A DNA stretch of 64,000 nt from Liolophura sinensis (Eukaryota; Mollusca; Polyplacophora; Chitonida; Chitonidae). Location: contig NC_088302.1 in assembly GCF_032854445.1 (NCBI RefSeq), positions 1,302,001-1,366,000 on the forward strand, written 5' to 3'. A program made the translations under genes and the position numbers. Below the pieces are notes generated by a model. The model worked only from the letters and a program-made list of their open reading frames with translations. It did no database searches and was not told where the DNA came from. This document shows positions 41,901 to 54,300 of the stretch, piece by piece (positions within the stretch are counted from its first letter, which is position 1; every line of letters starts with the position of its first letter).

Positions 41901-43612
41901 ATTTACTCAAGCGTGACTAAAGCTACAGGCTTTAACCCAGGAAACCCCATCTCCACTGTCAGCCAATCAGCAGGGATTCTCTATTCCCTTAACTAACAAG
42001 CTAACTAGAGAACTTCTCGGCGTTTATTCGCTCTTGGTCGACCTTAATCCTCTATCCTCTATCCAAAGTTGTTATTTTACTGCTGCTCTTCGGAAGTCTC
42101 AGTCAAAATGACTTCACGTTTAACGATGCCCAACTTGCACCCCAGGACATATCAGAATCAGGAGTAGTACCTGTTTTCGTGGATCAATTTTGGGTTTATG
42201 TAGCCCTTTGAAAACACTGATTAACGATGGCGAGATCTAGCAAGATACCGTTTGTTTTACAGAAATGATGACAGTAGGATACATCACGCCCTGTTTTTAA
42301 TGTTTATTCATTAGTTTTCACTAACTAATCACCCTGCCACACTAATTTGGTGAACACCATGTGGAAGTTTACGTGATTTACAATAAAGCCCCTCATTAAT
42401 GAATTTTATTTATATTTTGTGGTATATGATCTCGCGGCAGTATGATTTTAGAGCTGAATATTAGGAAATTCTGTTTTAATACAATGTAATATGTTCGCCG
42501 AGACTTCTTTTGTGAACGGTTGGTACTATCCCAGTGGTAGACACGACTACGTGGTGCCTATTCGGCTTTCAAAAATAAAGGTAGGCTACTTACTCACTGG
42601 ATTTCGTTGTCATCAAGTTTTTTCCTTCAAACAGCCAACACATACTTTGCCTGAGGTTTTTAGCAGCAAACATGGCGACCATCAGTTGCACTCTTCGATT
42701 CAAACCGATTTTTATTTAAACCAAAATTTATTTATTTATTTGATTGGTGTTTTACGCCGTACTCAAGAATATTTCACTTCCACGACGGCGGCCAGCATTA
42801 TGGTGGGGGTAAACCGGGGAACCACAATCGATTCAACGACTGGATTGTTGTTAAAAGAGGGCTTACTGGTGCACCTGTTTTAAACGCGGATAAACAGGGA
42901 TTCAAATCATACCAAACATTAAGGTGGACTCGAGTTATACAGGTTTGTGAAATTTTCCTGCTTGGCGAGATAGGGCCAGGAGACGGGCTATACGCACTAA
43001 GTTAGTATAGCACGGCTCCATGGGCTAGATTGGTACATGACTTCAAAGCAACAGACCAAATTCGAGCTTTGGCCCGTTTCGTATGTTTTCAACAAAACTA
43101 TATGACAACTTTGTCCTTTTTTGAGCTTTGACATAGTTACATCTTCACGGCTGAAACCGGTAGACTTTCATACTTCTGCAGTAAACCATCCTTCTGTGCT
43201 ACATTTCGTAAAGCAGGGAGACTGGTTGGTGAAAACCTCGGTGAAATTGATTTTGGGAGATTAACGGTAGATACGAAACGGTCGTGCCACTGACAGAAAA
43301 TCGCACAGAGCGATAAGTAAAGGCAAAGCTAATGCACCCTATTAACTGTTGTATGATCTATATTTTAATTCCAATATTCAGGCAGCCAAATCTGTCGGAG
43401 GCGACAAGGGCAAGCAGAACCATACGGTCTCCAGATTCCATATGCTCCGCCGTACAGGGGAGACATCGGAAGTGGCTGCGGGCATCACTTTCTTGTGTAG
43501 CAGGGACGCCGCGTTCATCACGGGCACAGACTTAGCTGTAGATGGCGGCTACCTTGCCATGGGTCCCGAGCAGCATGGTGAAGAGTCAGCTTTTGCGGGG
43601 ACAGAACTTTAA
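38867..43612 (+). CDS. Classical short-chain dehydrogenase/reductase, copy 2 (five exons)
   Basis: Tandem paralogue of the gene at 31877, same strand, same five exons and phases: 38867-38957, 40257-40514, 41238-41336, 41537-41718 and 43382-43612, giving 286 residues. Exons 1-4 differ from copy 1 by scattered, mostly silent changes. TGGASGIGR, NSAVYF, MSVNVIG, NLSSISAH and YTASK are all intact, so it should be active. The first ~25 residues of exon 5 (AAKSVGGDKGKQNHTVSRF) are unlike copy 1 and two residues longer, whereas the rest of exon 5 is about 96% identical at DNA level by count. That segment lies after the active site, where SDRs form the substrate loop, so the pair may differ in substrate. 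Intron 3 ends in a cagcag tandem acceptor. Confidence 0.92.
38985..40160 (+). repeat. ~22-bp irregular minisatellite in SDR copy 2 intron 1, split by a SINE
   Basis: Unit cattggtgtcatatacatgt ga with variants (tactagtacatgtag). Begins about 30 bases after the exon 1 donor; interrupted by the SINE at 39378-39631 and then continues. Unrelated in sequence to the array in copy 1 intron 1. Confidence 0.9.
39378..39631 (+). mobile_element. tRNA-derived SINE, full length, best-preserved copy
   Basis: Head ggcctccgtggctcagttgg, ttagagc (A-box-like), then B box gagttcaagtcc, gctcatgctggctttctctc, acctgcggatggtcgtcggt, ataatgctggccgccgtcgt and tail attcttgagtacggcgtaaa, acaccaatc plus A-run. Flanked on both sides by catatactagta, which is the host repeat unit and so cannot be told from a target-site duplication. 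Confidence 0.93.
40150..40226 (+). mobile_element. SINE 3' tail fragment
   Basis: ataagtgaaatcttcttgag, tatggcgttaaacataaatt and an a/t tail (ataaataaaataaataaaa). It sits about 30 bases before the exon 2 acceptor. Confidence 0.7.
40257..40514 (+). CDS. SDR copy 2 exon 2
   Basis: Acceptor aggtacattccag, donor gtaagtgg; 258 bases, same length and phase as copy 1. Confidence 0.93.
40838..41170 (+). repeat. 21-bp minisatellite in SDR copy 2 intron 2, about 16 copies
   Basis: Unit cctgttgtttgtacacacta t, with variants ccagttgtttgttcatactg. It is stop-free in all three forward frames, which explains the long overlapping open stretches here. Confidence 0.9.
41238..41336 (+). CDS. SDR copy 2 exon 3
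   Basis: Acceptor ctgtctgatctcag, donor gtaagtac; 99 bases encoding DWEKTMSVNVIGYVNMIQAS. Confidence 0.9.
41537..41718 (+). CDS. SDR copy 2 exon 4
   Basis: Acceptor ttttgcatacag|cag; the first AG gives 182 bases, equal to copy 1. Using the second AG would drop one codon. Carries SSISAH and YTASK; donor gtaatata. Confidence 0.9.
41719..43381 (+). other. SDR copy 2 intron 4
   Basis: Holds a SINE 3' part (42726-42823) inserted into an older repeat-like stretch that resembles 34930-35010. Otherwise nothing recognised. Confidence 0.55.
42726..42823 (-). mobile_element. tRNA-derived SINE, 3' part, inverted
   Basis: tttatttatttatttgattg, gtgttttacgccgtactcaa, gaatatttcacttccacgac, ggcggccagcattatggtgg, then truncated. 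Confidence 0.88.
43382..43612 (+). CDS. SDR copy 2 exon 5 (terminal)
   Basis: Acceptor ttccaatattcag, phase 0; 231 bases ending SAFAGTEL and TAA. The 5' third is diverged from copy 1 and two codons longer. Confidence 0.9.
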   Translation, partial: AAKSVGGDKGKQNHTVSRFHMLRRTGETSEVAAGITFLCSRDAAFITGTDLAVDGGYLAMGPEQHGEESAFAGTEL

Positions 43613-43934
43613 ATCAAAATTGTTCTTGTACCCGTAATCCTCTGACGCCATACAATAGCGCAACAATGAATAGTTCAACACACATATTAATTGATATGGA
43701 CCATTTCTGTCTGCACTTAAGTTTATATATCTATCTATTGATAAATATATAGTTAATGATAAATGGTTATTGATTGATTTGACCGTCATTCTCGTGGGCA
43801 GTGTTTATAGACGCGTGCTTTATGGTTAGTAGGCACGTTATACTCAGCCCGCTTTGGATATATCGTACGTACAAGTGCGTATAGATGAGTAAACAGTACA
43901 CAGCACCAGTACATTCTACTGTGGGGGGGGGGGG

Positions 43935-44145
43935 GGGGGGCTCCGTGGCTCAGCGCGCTAGTGCCTCTGAGCCGATGCGGTCGCTGTGAGTTCAAGTCCA
44001 GCTCATGCTGGTTTCCTCTCCGGCCGTAAGTGGGAAGGTCTGCCAGATCTCCCGGTGGTTTCCTCTCACTATATTGCTCTTCGTATAAGTGAAATATTGT
44101 TAAGTACGGCGTAAAACACCAATCAAATGAATAAATAAATCCAAC
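43935..44145 (+). mobile_element. tRNA-derived SINE after a G-run
   Basis: Head ggctccgtggctcagcgcgc, then gatgcggtcgctgtgagttc, aagtccagctcatgctgg; it has lost part of the middle body. Tail gttaagtacggcgtaaaaca, ccaatcaaatgaataaataa. A run of about 18 G (43922-43939) directly precedes the head. Confidence 0.88.
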
Positions 44146-44780
44146 GGTGCAGATCTGTACTTCTGTCAATGTACAAACTTGCACGTCAGTGGTGTATGGG
44201 AAAAGCGCCTAAGGCTGCGAAACCCTGACTGAACTATACAAATGTCCATTATAAGAATCAAAGAAAAACAATAAGAAACTTGAACTTTCTTTTATTATAC
44301 ATAATAAATTCGAGCTGTAGATAGAGTACACATCAACAGTGAGTATAATTCACAAGCTTAGGGAGACTGGGCAATTCAACGTTCCAAGTCTGCACTGATA
44401 GCAAGAAATCCTTCCAAATAACACCTATTGCTTGGACTTTCTAATAAAAGGGGGACGAATTGTGAGAAAATCTTCTAGTCAAATCTGTATCAGACGGTAA
44501 AGGAGATCATACACATGCGATGGACGGGACAGCCCACACCATAGAAAACTATATGAATTTTGCATGATGTCTTAAAAGATAGAAGACAAGGTTTTGGAAC
44601 TGGCACTACAGCGAAAGGCACACTAACGCCATAAGGGCTAGAACCATGGCATGTAGGTCATACGAGTCATATTGACTGTGTACACACTGTGCACCGTATA
44701 CATTAAAATAAAGGGAGGAAAGCCAAAGTTTCATTATTTTGTTCATTAATAACTGAGTTTTCCGTTTGTAACAAATACTT

Positions 44781-44820
<40 letters not shown>

Positions 44821-45785
44821 TATAATAACCAACCAATATATGGGGAGGGCATGGCACTGGGTAATCCACACTAACGAAAGATGTCGCCAAAATACAGGAT
44901 ATGAACGACCAATATATGTTGGGGGGGGGGGGGACGGGGGAGCGCCATGACATTAACTGAACCACACTAATGAATGGCCAATATATGGTGGGGGGTGGCA
45001 TGACATTAGAGCGACCCACAAAAACGATTGATGTCGCCAAATGTATGACATGAAGGATATTACGGTATAGGTACAGTGTATACTCTCACTGGACATGTAT
45101 AATATATAGGGGGCATTGTGTATAAGCAGTTCAACGGCAATATTGCTTCTGGCTTAGATTCACACACTACTTCACGTTCACATTTAGGAAAAATAATTCA
45201 GCCACACTTTCTCCTGAGCAGTGGAACAGCAGTGTAAGCTATGTCACTAAATAGGCGTATTTGCTTTTGGGTTAAACCTCAAGCAGCACTGAATAAACTG
45301 GCTTTACGGTATTGAGGGTGGGGAGGGGGGGGGGGGTGTATAAAACAGGACTACAGAGTTATTGTGACTGGGTAACCCTGCTGATGACACTCTTATATAA
45401 ATGTCTCTAGAGCGGTAAAGGAACACAATGTCTAAAGGGAGGCAATCCTGTAACACCTTTCCATACCTGGAATCCTGTCACTTTCTGTTTTGTTATGACT
45501 AAGACTTTCAATGTGTCCAAGGCGAGGATCAGAATCAAACGTCTACAGTGCAAGGCATACATTTACAATCCACCAAGTCTTCTCTCATTATTTAACAATT
45601 AACAATAACATTTTCAGTTTCACAGAAAACCAATGCCGACATCATTGTACATCTTAATCTCAATTATACTCATTTACATATTTTACACTAACCACTGTTA
45701 ACCACACATCAATAGTAGAACAGTTATGTCAATTCCTGTTGCTTCAGGCATCTATGCTGAAAAGTCTGATTTAATCTTACCAGTA
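44146..45785. other. Gene-free stretch with simple repeats
   Basis: Contains (TA)n at about 44783-44822 and G-runs near 44921-44935 and 45317-45335. The sequence around 44830-45050 repeats ccaatatatggtgggg-type words three times. No gene recognised. Confidence 0.55.
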
Positions 45786-45789
45786 CTTG

Positions 45790-46360
45790 CCACTACACAC
45801 CGAACTAGCAATCTCTGACACTTGTACCCATGTGCTTTACCTCCATTTCAGTGTTAAATCACACCCAACTAGCAATCTCTGACACTTGTACCCATGTGCT
45901 TTACCTCCATTTCAGTGTTAAATCACACCCAACTAGCAATCTCTGACACTTGTACCCATGTGCTTTACCTCCATTTCAGTGTTAAATCACACCCAACTAG
46001 CAATCTCTGACACTTGTACCCATGTGCTTTACCTCCATTTCAGTGTTAAATCACACCAAACAGGCAATCTCTGACACTTGTACCCATGTGCTTTACCTCC
46101 ATTTCAGTGTTAAATCACACCAAACAGGCAATCTCTGACACTTGTAGACAAACACCCATGTGCTTTACCGCCATTTCAGTGTTAAATCACACCCAACTAG
46201 CAATCGCTGACACTTGTAGACAAACACCCATGTGCTTTACTTCCATTTCAGAGTTAAATCACACCCAACAATTCAGAGTTAAATCACACCCAACAGGCAA
46301 TCTCTGACACTTGTAGACAAACACCCATGTGCTTTACCTCCATTTCAGTGTTAAATACAA
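45790..46360 (+). repeat. 64-bp minisatellite, about 9 copies
   Basis: Unit: ctagcaatctctgacacttg, tacccatgtgctttacctcc, atttcagtgttaaatcacac, ccaa. Later units carry an extra gacaaac (about 71 bp). Each unit has ctttacctccatttcag, an acceptor-like word on the plus strand, but no exon is recognised beside the array. Confidence 0.92.
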
Positions 46361-48015
46361 GTTACAAACACAAGCACGTGTTTCAACTTTCCTTCCGGGG
46401 ACAGACATAGCTATTTACTCTCATTTTAAAATTTACTCTCATATTAAGTTGATGTTTATCTCCATGTCGGCTATATGTAAGCCATATTGCGGCCAGAACA
46501 CAGTGAAATAGGCTCATATGAAATCATTACACGTAAAAGTTTAACATGTATACACCTGTCGCATCTCACATTCTACTGTGAAAAAAATACAGGTATGGGT
46601 TTTCTCATATAGCGTCTTGGAACACCACAGAACCAGAATGGTGTATAACAATATCATAACAATATCAGTAGATTTGTTTTAAATGTCTATTTATCTGTAC
46701 AATACGGAGTATTATGCTGCGGTCGTAAATTACGCATTCTTTGGACGCTTTGACACAAAAACACAATTTGTACGGCAAGGATTAATACTAGATGAAGTTA
46801 TTTGGCCTGGTGACATATGTACATGTATAAAATACACGAAGATTTACACACGCACACCAGCACAGGGTACTAAAAAAGGGAAAGAAACAACGCCCCTCAT
46901 CATATACCCCCGCAGCTTCTCACATCTGAACAAATGCAGGAATATACAAGCTAATCTCTCAACCTTGTCAGGGGTTATATCCCGTATAAATGTACAGTAG
47001 GCTCACATTAAACATGTTTCAAACGCTTCCAAAATAAATAAATCACACATCATTTAAATTATTATTTTTTTTGTTTGTGTTGTTTTTAATACAAGACTAA
47101 AATATAGTTCTTTCGATTTTGCGTCCATATGCGAATAGATTGAGAATCGCGGATAACAACATAGGCTGGGTAATTAAAAACGTAACAGTTTTGGTCCCGT
47201 GAATTACAAAGATTGCATTGATTAATGAGGTATAAACTTCACCGCAGAAGCCCGAATCTTTCCGTATAATGGCGTTCTTACGACGTCACTTTCATCACGC
47301 TGTTTGTTCCTTTTATATAATCCACATAAAACAATAAAACATTAATGACAACACTGTGACATAATGTCAGATTTCAACCTAGTACCGTCTCACGTGACGT
47401 GAAATCTGTCCGCTCCCTGCTGAACACATATTCCACACCAGTAATGTAGTCGAGGTAATGATGAAAAGCAAACCATTTTGGCTGCTCTGTACTGTGATCT
47501 GCGCTCCAATAGAACACGTCAAATTTATACATCCATTTATGGGTTGGTAATACAATACCATTACAGACAGATGCTTTTTTGATTATGAGAACAAGAGCTA
47601 TACTAAAAGATTAGAGACATCCTGTCCGGCATTCACTTGCTAAACACAGCAGCTGACATTCCTTTAGAATAAAAACGTGCTTCCATTTCACAATGACCAT
47701 CGACTTACAAATAATACTACCATACCATGAAGATGGCGGATGTTCTCCGTGGAAATTACGCAATTAGACACAACGAACATACCAAAAACATGTCAAGACA
47801 GCCATAAGTTACAGTTTTACAGGGTTACAGTTGGTGTACTTATTTATTTACCAAGGAATTAATCCACCACTGAGCCACAAACTTATCCAAACCACATCAT
47901 GCTTGCTTGAGATTTTCTTCCCATATCCCTGGCTATTGTCCCAAAGGTCACCTAGACTACTCGCCATCATTCTGGAGAGGACTTCGTAACAGTTTCAACA
48001 TAAACATACGGGGAT
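46361..48015. other. Gene-free stretch
   Basis: AT-rich. A 105-codon open stretch at 46683-47000 has low-complexity composition and no recognisable motif, so it is not called. Nothing else seen. Confidence 0.5.
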
Positions 48016-48019
48016 CGCT

Positions 48020-48770
48020 GAAACTTTGGAGAACATTGCTTACACCTAGGAATCTGGTGAAACATAGGGAGAACATTGCTTACACCCAGAGACCTGGTGA
48101 AACATTTGGAGAACATTGCTTACACATAGGGATCTGGTGAAACATTGGCAGAACACTGCTTACACCTTGGTATCTGTTGAAACAATGGGGAAGCAGTGCT
48201 CGTACCGTAGGATCTGTTGAAACATAGGGAGAACACTGCTTACACCTAGGAATCTGGGGGAACATTGCTTACACTTAGGAATCTGGTGAAACATTGGGGG
48301 AACATTGCTTACACCTAGGAATCTGTTAAAACATAGGGAGAACACTGCTTACACCTAGGGATCTGGTGAAACATTGGGGGAACATTGCTTACACCTAGGA
48401 ATCTGGTGAAACATTGGGGGAACACTGTTTACACCTAGGAATCTGGTGAAACATAGGGAGAACACTGCTTACACCTAAGAGTAAGGTGAAACATTGGGGG
48501 AACACTGCTTACACCTAGGAATCTGGTGAAACATTGCTTACACCTAGGCATCTGTTGAAACATAGGGAGAACAATGCTTACACCTAGGAGTATGGTGAAA
48601 CATTGGGGGAACATTGCTTACACCTAGGGATCTGGTGAAACATTGGGAGAACATTGCTTACACCTAGGGATCTGGTGAAACATTGGGAGAACATTGCTTA
48701 CACCTTGGGATCTGCTGAAACATTGGGAGATTAGTGCTTAAACCTACACACCTGGTGAAATATTTGGGGA
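48020..48770 (+). repeat. 42-bp minisatellite, about 18 copies
   Basis: Unit: cctaggaatctggtgaaaca, ttgggggaacattgcttaca, c. Copies vary in ggatct/gaatct and in the number of g residues. Confidence 0.9.
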
Positions 48771-48774
48771 ACAT

Positions 48775-49040
48775 TGGTTACACATACGGAGAACATCGGT
48801 TAAACACAAAGAGAGCACTGATTATACATTACGAGAACAGTGGTTACACATTATGAGAACACTGATTACACATCATTATGAGAGCAGTGGTTACACATGA
48901 GAACACCAGGTTGCATGTCATTATGAGAACACTGGTTACATGTCATTATGAGAACACCAGGTTACATGTCATTATGAGAACACTGGTTACACATTATGAG
49001 AACACTTGTTACATGTCATTATGAGAACAGTGATTACACA
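48775..49040 (+). repeat. ~24-bp tandem repeat adjoining the 42-bp array
   Basis: Units tatgagaacactggttacat gtcat, irregular. The shared words gagaaca and ggttaca suggest it grew from a shortened version of the 42-bp unit. Confidence 0.75.
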
Positions 49041-49794
49041 TAAAGCTCTGCTAAAACATTGGAAAGCTTTACTCTTCCTCCGAGATGTAAAAAAGGCCAC
49101 CATTTCTCAAACTAAAACCATTCATATTGGACGGTATCCGACGCACTGATTGAACAGCCAGTGATTCTTACAATATTATTACAATACAGTGTCTTACTAC
49201 AGCTTTGGTGTCCAACAGAAGCAGGAGTAACTCACTAATCTATTGAGACAGCTGGACATGGAGCCCTTATATCTTCTTGTGAGACAGTGTCACATTTCCT
49301 CTGAGAAATTTTTTCCCCAGATGAGACAGATCTTTGTGAAAGCTTTTCCTTAAACCATATCATAAGCACAAAATTTGAAGAGGGTATTCCAGAAAAGTGC
49401 TTCCCTAATATGCAATGAGAAAATATACCTGTGAAAATTAACTTTCTATAGGCATACATACACACAGTTATGAGCACCAAAAGAAATGTTTTTTTTTTTG
49501 GCAAAAAGTAGAATGCACCAGTTTAGAATTACATCTTTTATCAAATACACAAAAATGACAAATCTGCAACAGGCGGGATTGTTACTATAGAGGACACATC
49601 CTAGACTGGAATGAAATTACTGACCAATGCAACTCACTACTGCCCTTCTCCAACACTTTGTTTACAGCTCTGCGGCCTGCTGAATTATGGCGCAAGTGAA
49701 TGTGTTCAACACTTATAACTCCCATGACTAAATGGAAATATTTGCTCATGCTTTTTTTGTTCACAGTTCTATGATATCAAAAAAAAAAAAAAAT
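49041..49794. other. Gene-free stretch
   Basis: No exon, RNA gene or repeat family recognised apart from short A/T runs. Confidence 0.5.
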
Positions 49795-50026
49795 TCGTGT
49801 TTTACGCTGTACTCAAGAATATTTCACTTATGCGACAGCGGCCAGCATTATGGTGGGAGGAGACTGGGCAGGGCCAGGGGGAACCCACAACCATCCGCAG
49901 GTTGCTGGCAGACCTTCCCACGTACGGCCGGAGAGGAAGCCAGAATGAGCTGGACTTGAACTCACAGCCACCGCATTGGTGAGAGGCTCCTGGGTCAGCG
50001 CTAACCAACTGAGCCACGGAAGCCCC
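49795..50026 (-). mobile_element. tRNA-derived SINE, near full length, inverted
   Basis: gtgttttacgctgtactcaa, gcggccagcattatggtggg, ccatccgcaggttgctggca, tgagctggacttgaactcac, then the tRNA-like head in reverse gctaaccaactgagccacgg. Confidence 0.92.
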
Positions 50027-50334
50027 CAAAGCAGAAATGGTATGGTACTGACAAAAGCAAGAGTGCAAGAAAATCACATGAACCTAGAAAACTGGGGGTC
50101 TGACTAATACAAAAAACTTTTATAGCACATGCTTAAAGTATCTTACATTTCATAATAATGAAATAATTTCAGATTGACAAAACTGTGTACTTTACAGTCA
50201 AATTAACATATTGAAACAGCCTCATAAAACTATAATTACCATTATTACAGCATGTTACAATTAAAACAGTGACACCTGTGAAAGTACTATTACATAATGC
50301 TGTACTATACACAGTTATTGATACACACATCAAC

Positions 50335-50790
50335 GTAGAGCTACATATGTATATTTCTGTAATTACCATTAAAGCAGAGAGTCTCATAATAGACAGTTCT
50401 GAAATTACAATTACAGCAGAGAGCCTCATAATAGACAGTTCTGTAATTACCATTAAAGCAGAGCCACATAATAGATACCAGTAGGTCTGTAATTACCATT
50501 AAAGCAGAGAGCCTCATAATAGACAGTTCTGTAATTACCATTAAAGCAGAGCCACATAATAGATACTAGTAGGTCTGTAATTACCATTAAAGCAGAGAGC
50601 CTCATAATAGACAGTTCTGTAATTACCATTAAAGCAGCGAGTCTCATAATAGACAACTCTGTAATTACCATTCAAGCATGGAGCCTTAACAATAGACAAT
50701 TCTGTCATTACCATATATAAAGCACTTTCATTTAAAGCATTACAGTAGAGTTTCATAACAGACAGTTCTGTAATCACAATACTTTACTGA
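50335..50790. repeat. 42-bp minisatellite downstream of PFAS, about 10 copies
   Basis: Unit: gtaattaccattaaagcaga, gagcctcataatagacagtt, ct, with a second unit type gccacataatagatac, cagtaggtct alternating. It lies 3' of the PFAS stop on the gene strand, so it could be in the 3' UTR; the mRNA end was not located. Confidence 0.88.
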
Positions 50791-51021
50791 GCTATTAAGA
50801 GACAATTCTGAGTTCTACTGTACTTAAGACATAGTGATCTTGCACAAGTGGGATGTTGCTATGCCCTGGATGGATGTTACTCTGCCCTTGAAGGATGTTT
50901 CTCGAACCCCTTGTAACGTTGTGCCAGTCACAAGTGCCAAGGCAGCGTATTCGGTCAGCATATGTGATTAAGGGAGGTATAATGCTACACACCCTTGAGA
51001 AACAGCCCCGTATGGGAGGAG

Positions 51022-51347
51022 CTATGCACAGGATGGAGGTGGCTCTATACACCAAGAGTAGGCATTCTGAAACATCTTTATCCACGGGGAGAGGAGTCCG
51101 CCCTCTTGTCTCTGTTTGTACGGCATCCACGGGCACTGCCAGGCCAGGAAAGCCCGCTCAGGGTGCGGCATGATGGCCAGGTGGCGGCCATCTTCAGAGC
51201 AGAGGGAGGCAATTCCATCCACTGAGCCATTGGGATTGAGAGGATATGTGGTCGTGGCGATACCCTTATCGTCCACGTAACGCACAGGAGAGAGATTCTT
51301 CCCAATTACATTCTTGTACACCGAGTCACTCTTGAAGACCACACGGC
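51022..51347 (-). CDS. PFAS: PFAS terminal exon (MPHPERA)
   Basis: Acceptor ttctaacttttgcag; GC completes the HGEG glycine, then [12 protein letters not shown]. Contains [16 protein letters not shown] and catalytic MPHPERA; ends EPPPSCA and stop. Confidence 0.95.
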
Positions 51348-54300
51348 CTGCAAAAGTTAGAACAACTGCAGGTAGTTATTTGCATATTTGACCAGTGTCT
51401 ATGCTCAAGATGTCTCTTGTAATTTTTCAGTCTTATTCCATTATTTTGTCTAACCTTTTACACTCTTTACACTCATGTACATAACAAACCTAGTCCATTC
51501 AGATTCAACGTTACCACACTCAAACAAATACTTCACGTGTAAAATCCTGTTATTCATAAGAATCAAGTGTGGATAGAGGACTTGTATGTCCCACTGACCT
51601 TCTCCATGAGGGACCCACACCCCAAACACCGTGTTATTCATGAGAATCAAGTATGGACAGAGGACTTGTATGTCCCACTGACATTCTCCATGACAGACCC
51701 ACACCCCAAACACAGTGTTATTCATGAGAATCAAATGTGGATAGAGGACTTGTATGTCCCACTGACCTTCTCCATGACAGACCCACACCCCAAACACCGT
51801 GTTATTCATGAGAATCAAGTATGGACAGAGGACTTGTATGTCCCACTGACATTCTCCATGACAGACCCACACCCCAAACACCGTGTTATTCATGAGAATC
51901 AAGTATGGATAGAGGACGTATGTCCCACTGACCTTCTCCATGACAGACCCACACCCCAAACACCGTGTTATTCATGAGAATCAAGTGTGGACAGAGGACT
52001 TGTATGTCCCACTGACATTCTCCATGAGGGACCCACACCCCAAACACTGTGTTATTCATGAGAATCAAATGTGGATAGAGGATGTATGTCCCACTGACCT
52101 TCTCCATGACAGACCCACATCCCAAACACCGTGTTATTCATGAGAATCAAGTGTGGATAGAGGACTTGTATGTCCCACTGACCTTCTCCATGACAGACCC
52201 ACACCCCAAACACCGTGTTATTCATGAGAATCAAGTGTGGACAGAGGACTTGTATGTCCCACTGACATTCTCCATGAGAGACCCACACCCCAAACACCGT
52301 GTTATTCATGAGAATCAAATGTGGATAGAGGATGTATGTCCCACTGACCTTCTCCATGAGGGATCCACACCCCAAACACCGTGTTATTCATGAGAATCAA
52401 GTGTGGACAGAGGACTTGTATGTCCCACTGACATTCTCCATGACAGACCCACACCCCAAACACCGTGTTATTCATGAGAATCAAGTATGGACAGAGGACT
52501 TGTATGTCCCACTGACATTCTCCATGACAGACCCACACCCCAAACACTGTGTTATTCATGAGAATCAAATGTGGACAGAGGACTTGTATGTCCCACTGAC
52601 CTTCTCCACGACAGACCCACACCCCAAACACCGTGTTATTCATGAGAATCAAGTGTGGACAGAGGACTTGTATGTCCCACTGACCTTCTCCATGACAGAC
52701 CCACACCCCAAACACTGTGTTATTCATGAGAATCAAGTGTGGACAGAGAACTTGTATGTCCCACTGACCTTCTCCATGACAGACCCACATCCCAAACACC
52801 GTGTTATTCATGAGAATCAAGTGTGGACAGAGGACTTGTATGTCCCACTGACCTTCTCCATGACAGACCCACACCCCAAACACCGTGTTATTCATGAGAA
52901 TCAAGTGTGGACAGAGGACTTGTATGTCCCACTGACCTTCTCCATGACAGACCCACACCCCAAACACCGTGTTATTCATGAGAATCAAGTGTGGACAGAG
53001 GACTTGTATGTCCCACTGACCTTCTCCATGACAGACCCACATCCCAAACACCGTGTTATTCATGAGAATCAAGTGTGGACAGAGGACTTGTATGTCCCAC
53101 TGACCTTCTCCATGACAGACCCACATCCCAAACACCGTGTTATTCATGAGAATCAAGTGTAGATAGAGCACTTGTATGTCCCACTGACATTCTCCATGAG
53201 GGACCCACATCCCAAACACCGTGTTATTCATGAGAATCAAGTATGGACAGAGGACTTGTATGTCCCACTGACCTTCTCCATGACAGACCCACATCTCAAA
53301 CACTGTGTTATTCATGAGAATCAAATGTGGATAGAGGACTTGTATGTCCCACTGACATTCTCCATGAGGGATCCACATCCCAAACACCGTGTTATTCATG
53401 AGAATCAAGTGTAGATAGAGCACTTGTATGTCCCACTGACCTTCTCCATGACAGACCCACACCCCAAACACCGTGTTATTCATGAGAATCAAGTATGGAC
53501 AGAGGACTTGTATGTCCCACAGACCTTCTCCATGACAGACCCACACCCCAAACACCGTGTTATTCATGAGAATCAAGTACGGACAGAGGACTTGTATGTC
53601 CCACTGACCTTCTCCATGACAGACCCACATCCCAAACACCGTGTTATTCATGAGAATCAAGTGTAGATAGAGCACTTGTATGTCCCACTGACCCTCTCCA
53701 TGAGGGACCCACATCCCAAACACCGTGTTATTCATGAGAATCAAGTGTGGACAGAGGACTTGTATGTCCCACTGACATTCTCCATGAGAGATCCACATCC
53801 CAAACACCGTGTTATTCATGAGAATCAAGTATGGATAGAGGACGTATATCCCACTGACATTCTCCATGAGGGACCCACATCCCAAACACCGTGTTATTCA
53901 TGAGAATCAAGTGTGGATAGAGAACGTATGTCCCACTGACCTTCTCCATGAGGGACCCACATCCCAAACACCGTGTTATTCATGAGAATCAAGTGTGGAT
54001 AGAGCACTTGTATGTCCCACTGACCTTCTCCATGACAGACCCACACCCCAAACACCGTGTTATTCATGAGAATCAAGTGTGGATAGAGGACGTATGTCCC
54101 ACTGACATTCTCCATGAGGGACCCACATCCCAAACACCGTGTTATTCATGAGAATCAAGTATGGACAGAGGACTTGTATGTCCCACAGACCTTCTCCATG
54201 ACAGACCCACATCCCAAACACCGTGTTATTCATGAGAATCAAGTATAGATAGAGGACTTGTATGTCCCACTGACCTTCTCCATGAGAGACCCACATCCCA

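Noticed and set aside
46683-47000. 105-codon plus-strand frame as a small gene
   Set aside because: No recognisable family, no good start context or poly(A) signal, composition like surrounding noncoding DNA.
50895-51225. Plus-strand frames over the PFAS terminal exon
   Set aside because: Antisense shadows of a strongly conserved coding exon (MPHPERA motif on the minus strand).
52302-53885. A 527-codon open frame of 28-residue repeats on the PFAS strand
   Set aside because: It is the intronic 84-bp array read through donor copies. The real exon ends at 54275 and joins in phase to 51347. Considered only as a possible source of alternative splice extensions.
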